NCBI GenBank assembly: GCA_009885445.1
Contig: VFKQ01000156.1
Coordinates: 1-6,188 of the forward strand
Source: Anaerolineaceae bacterium
Lineage (GTDB): Bacteria; Chloroflexota; Anaerolineae; Anaerolineales; Villigracilaceae
Length of the DNA stretch: 6,188 nt
Reading direction: 5' to 3'
The translations under genes and the position numbers were made by a program. Every line of letters begins with the position of its first letter. The stretch's first letter is position 1. The notes under the pieces are model-generated. The model saw only the letters and a program-made list of their open reading frames with translations, was not told the origin of the DNA and made no database searches. Shown in pieces: positions 5,765-6,188 of the stretch.

Positions 5765-6188
5765 ATGTCCACCTCCCGCATCGTCCGCGCGCCGCGCGGA
5801 ACTCAACTCACCTGCAAGAACTGGCTTAGTGAAGCCGCGTATCGCATGCTTCAAAACAACCTCGACCCCGAAGTGGCCGAGAAACCCGAAGACCTGGTCG
5901 TCTACGGCGGGCGCGGCAAGGCGGCGCGCGATTGGGAATCGTTCGACGCGATTCTCGAGTCGCTTAAAAATCTCGAAGACGACGAAACCCTGCTCGTCCA
6001 ATCCGGCAAGCCGGTGGTGGTGTTCAAGAGTCACAGCGACGCGCCGAAAGTTTTAATTGCCAATTCAAACATCGTCCCGCATTGGGCCACGTGGGAAAAA
6101 TTTGATGAGCTGGCAAAAAAAGGATTAATCATGTACGGCCAGATGACCGCCGGTTCGTGGATCTACATCGGCACGCAGGGAATCTTGC
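5765..6188 (+). CDS. hutU: Urocanate hydratase (urocanase), N-terminal part, cut by the window edge
   Basis: Urocanase (EC 4.2.1.49) adds water to trans-urocanate to give 4-imidazolone-5-propanoate, the second step of histidine degradation to glutamate, in the cytosol; it uses tightly bound NAD+ as an electrophile. The 141 residues visible are about a quarter of the usual ~550. They show the family's N-terminal signatures: RGTQLTCKNWLSEAAYRML (11-29), NNLDPEVAE (31-39), VVYGGRGKAARDW (45-57), which contributes to the NAD pocket, EDDETLLVQSGKPV (71-84), VLIANSNIVPHWATW (96-110) and MYGQMTAGSWIYIGTQGI (123-140). No frameshift or stop interrupts the frame before the edge. The start is the ATG preceded by AAGGAG. 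The gene is divergent from the glycosyltransferase and shares its 131-base upstream region, where a dyad overlaps the -10. Other histidine-degradation genes may follow downstream, outside the window. Confidence 0.97.
   Translation, partial: MSTSRIVRAPRGTQLTCKNWLSEAAYRMLQNNLDPEVAEKPEDLVVYGGRGKAARDWESFDAILESLKNLEDDETLLVQSGKPVVVFKSHSDAPKVLIANSNIVPHWATWEKFDELAKKGLIMYGQMTAGSWIYIGTQGIL

Noticed and set aside
5604..6056. Plus-strand open frame of 150 codons overlapping the hutU start.
   Set aside because: It covers the promoter region and the clear urocanase frame in another phase; the hutU frame has the strong ribosome site and family motifs.

Overview
The window reads as a chromosomal segment of a Chloroflexota bacterium, most likely class Anaerolineae. 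This placement is inferred from three things: a lipoprotein joining an NBR1-type Ig-like domain to a CAP domain, the style of the intergenic palindromic repeats, and the general protein character. It has not been checked by any search. There is no rRNA, tRNA, CRISPR array, transposase or phage gene. Base composition is moderately GC-rich, except for a visibly more AT-rich stretch around the small membrane-protein gene at the left end.

Layout: five genes lie on the minus strand. In transcription order from the right they are a polyprenyl-phosphate-type family 2 glycosyltransferase with two C-terminal membrane segments (4656-5633), a class I SAM-dependent methyltransferase (3878-4558), a 738-residue protein resembling large zinc-ribbon DNA methylases but with degenerate catalytic motifs (1634-3850), a secreted CAP-domain lipoprotein (553-1560), and a short multi-pass membrane protein (158-409). 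Divergently, on the plus strand, the N-terminal quarter of urocanate hydratase (hutU, from 5765) runs off the right edge.

The glycosyltransferase and the small methyltransferase probably act together on a glycan or glycolipid at the membrane. The methylase-like protein follows 27 bases later, but it may have its own promoter. Nothing links these genes functionally to hutU, which begins histidine catabolism in the other direction.

The intergenic spaces carry most of the unusual structure. Three unrelated imperfect palindromes (3-92, 1571-1626, 4572-4627) lie beside or between minus-strand genes. The hutU/glycosyltransferase divergent region (5634-5764) carries the same 12-mer, TACGGCTATAAT, once per strand as a -10-like element, and the plus-strand copy lies inside a perfect 14-bp dyad.

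The remaining gaps (93-157, 410-552, 3851-3877) are short, and apart from the sites listed I see nothing convincing in them. The best candidates for something undescribed are the methylase-like protein with a lost catalytic motif and the dyad-on-promoter arrangement at hutU.
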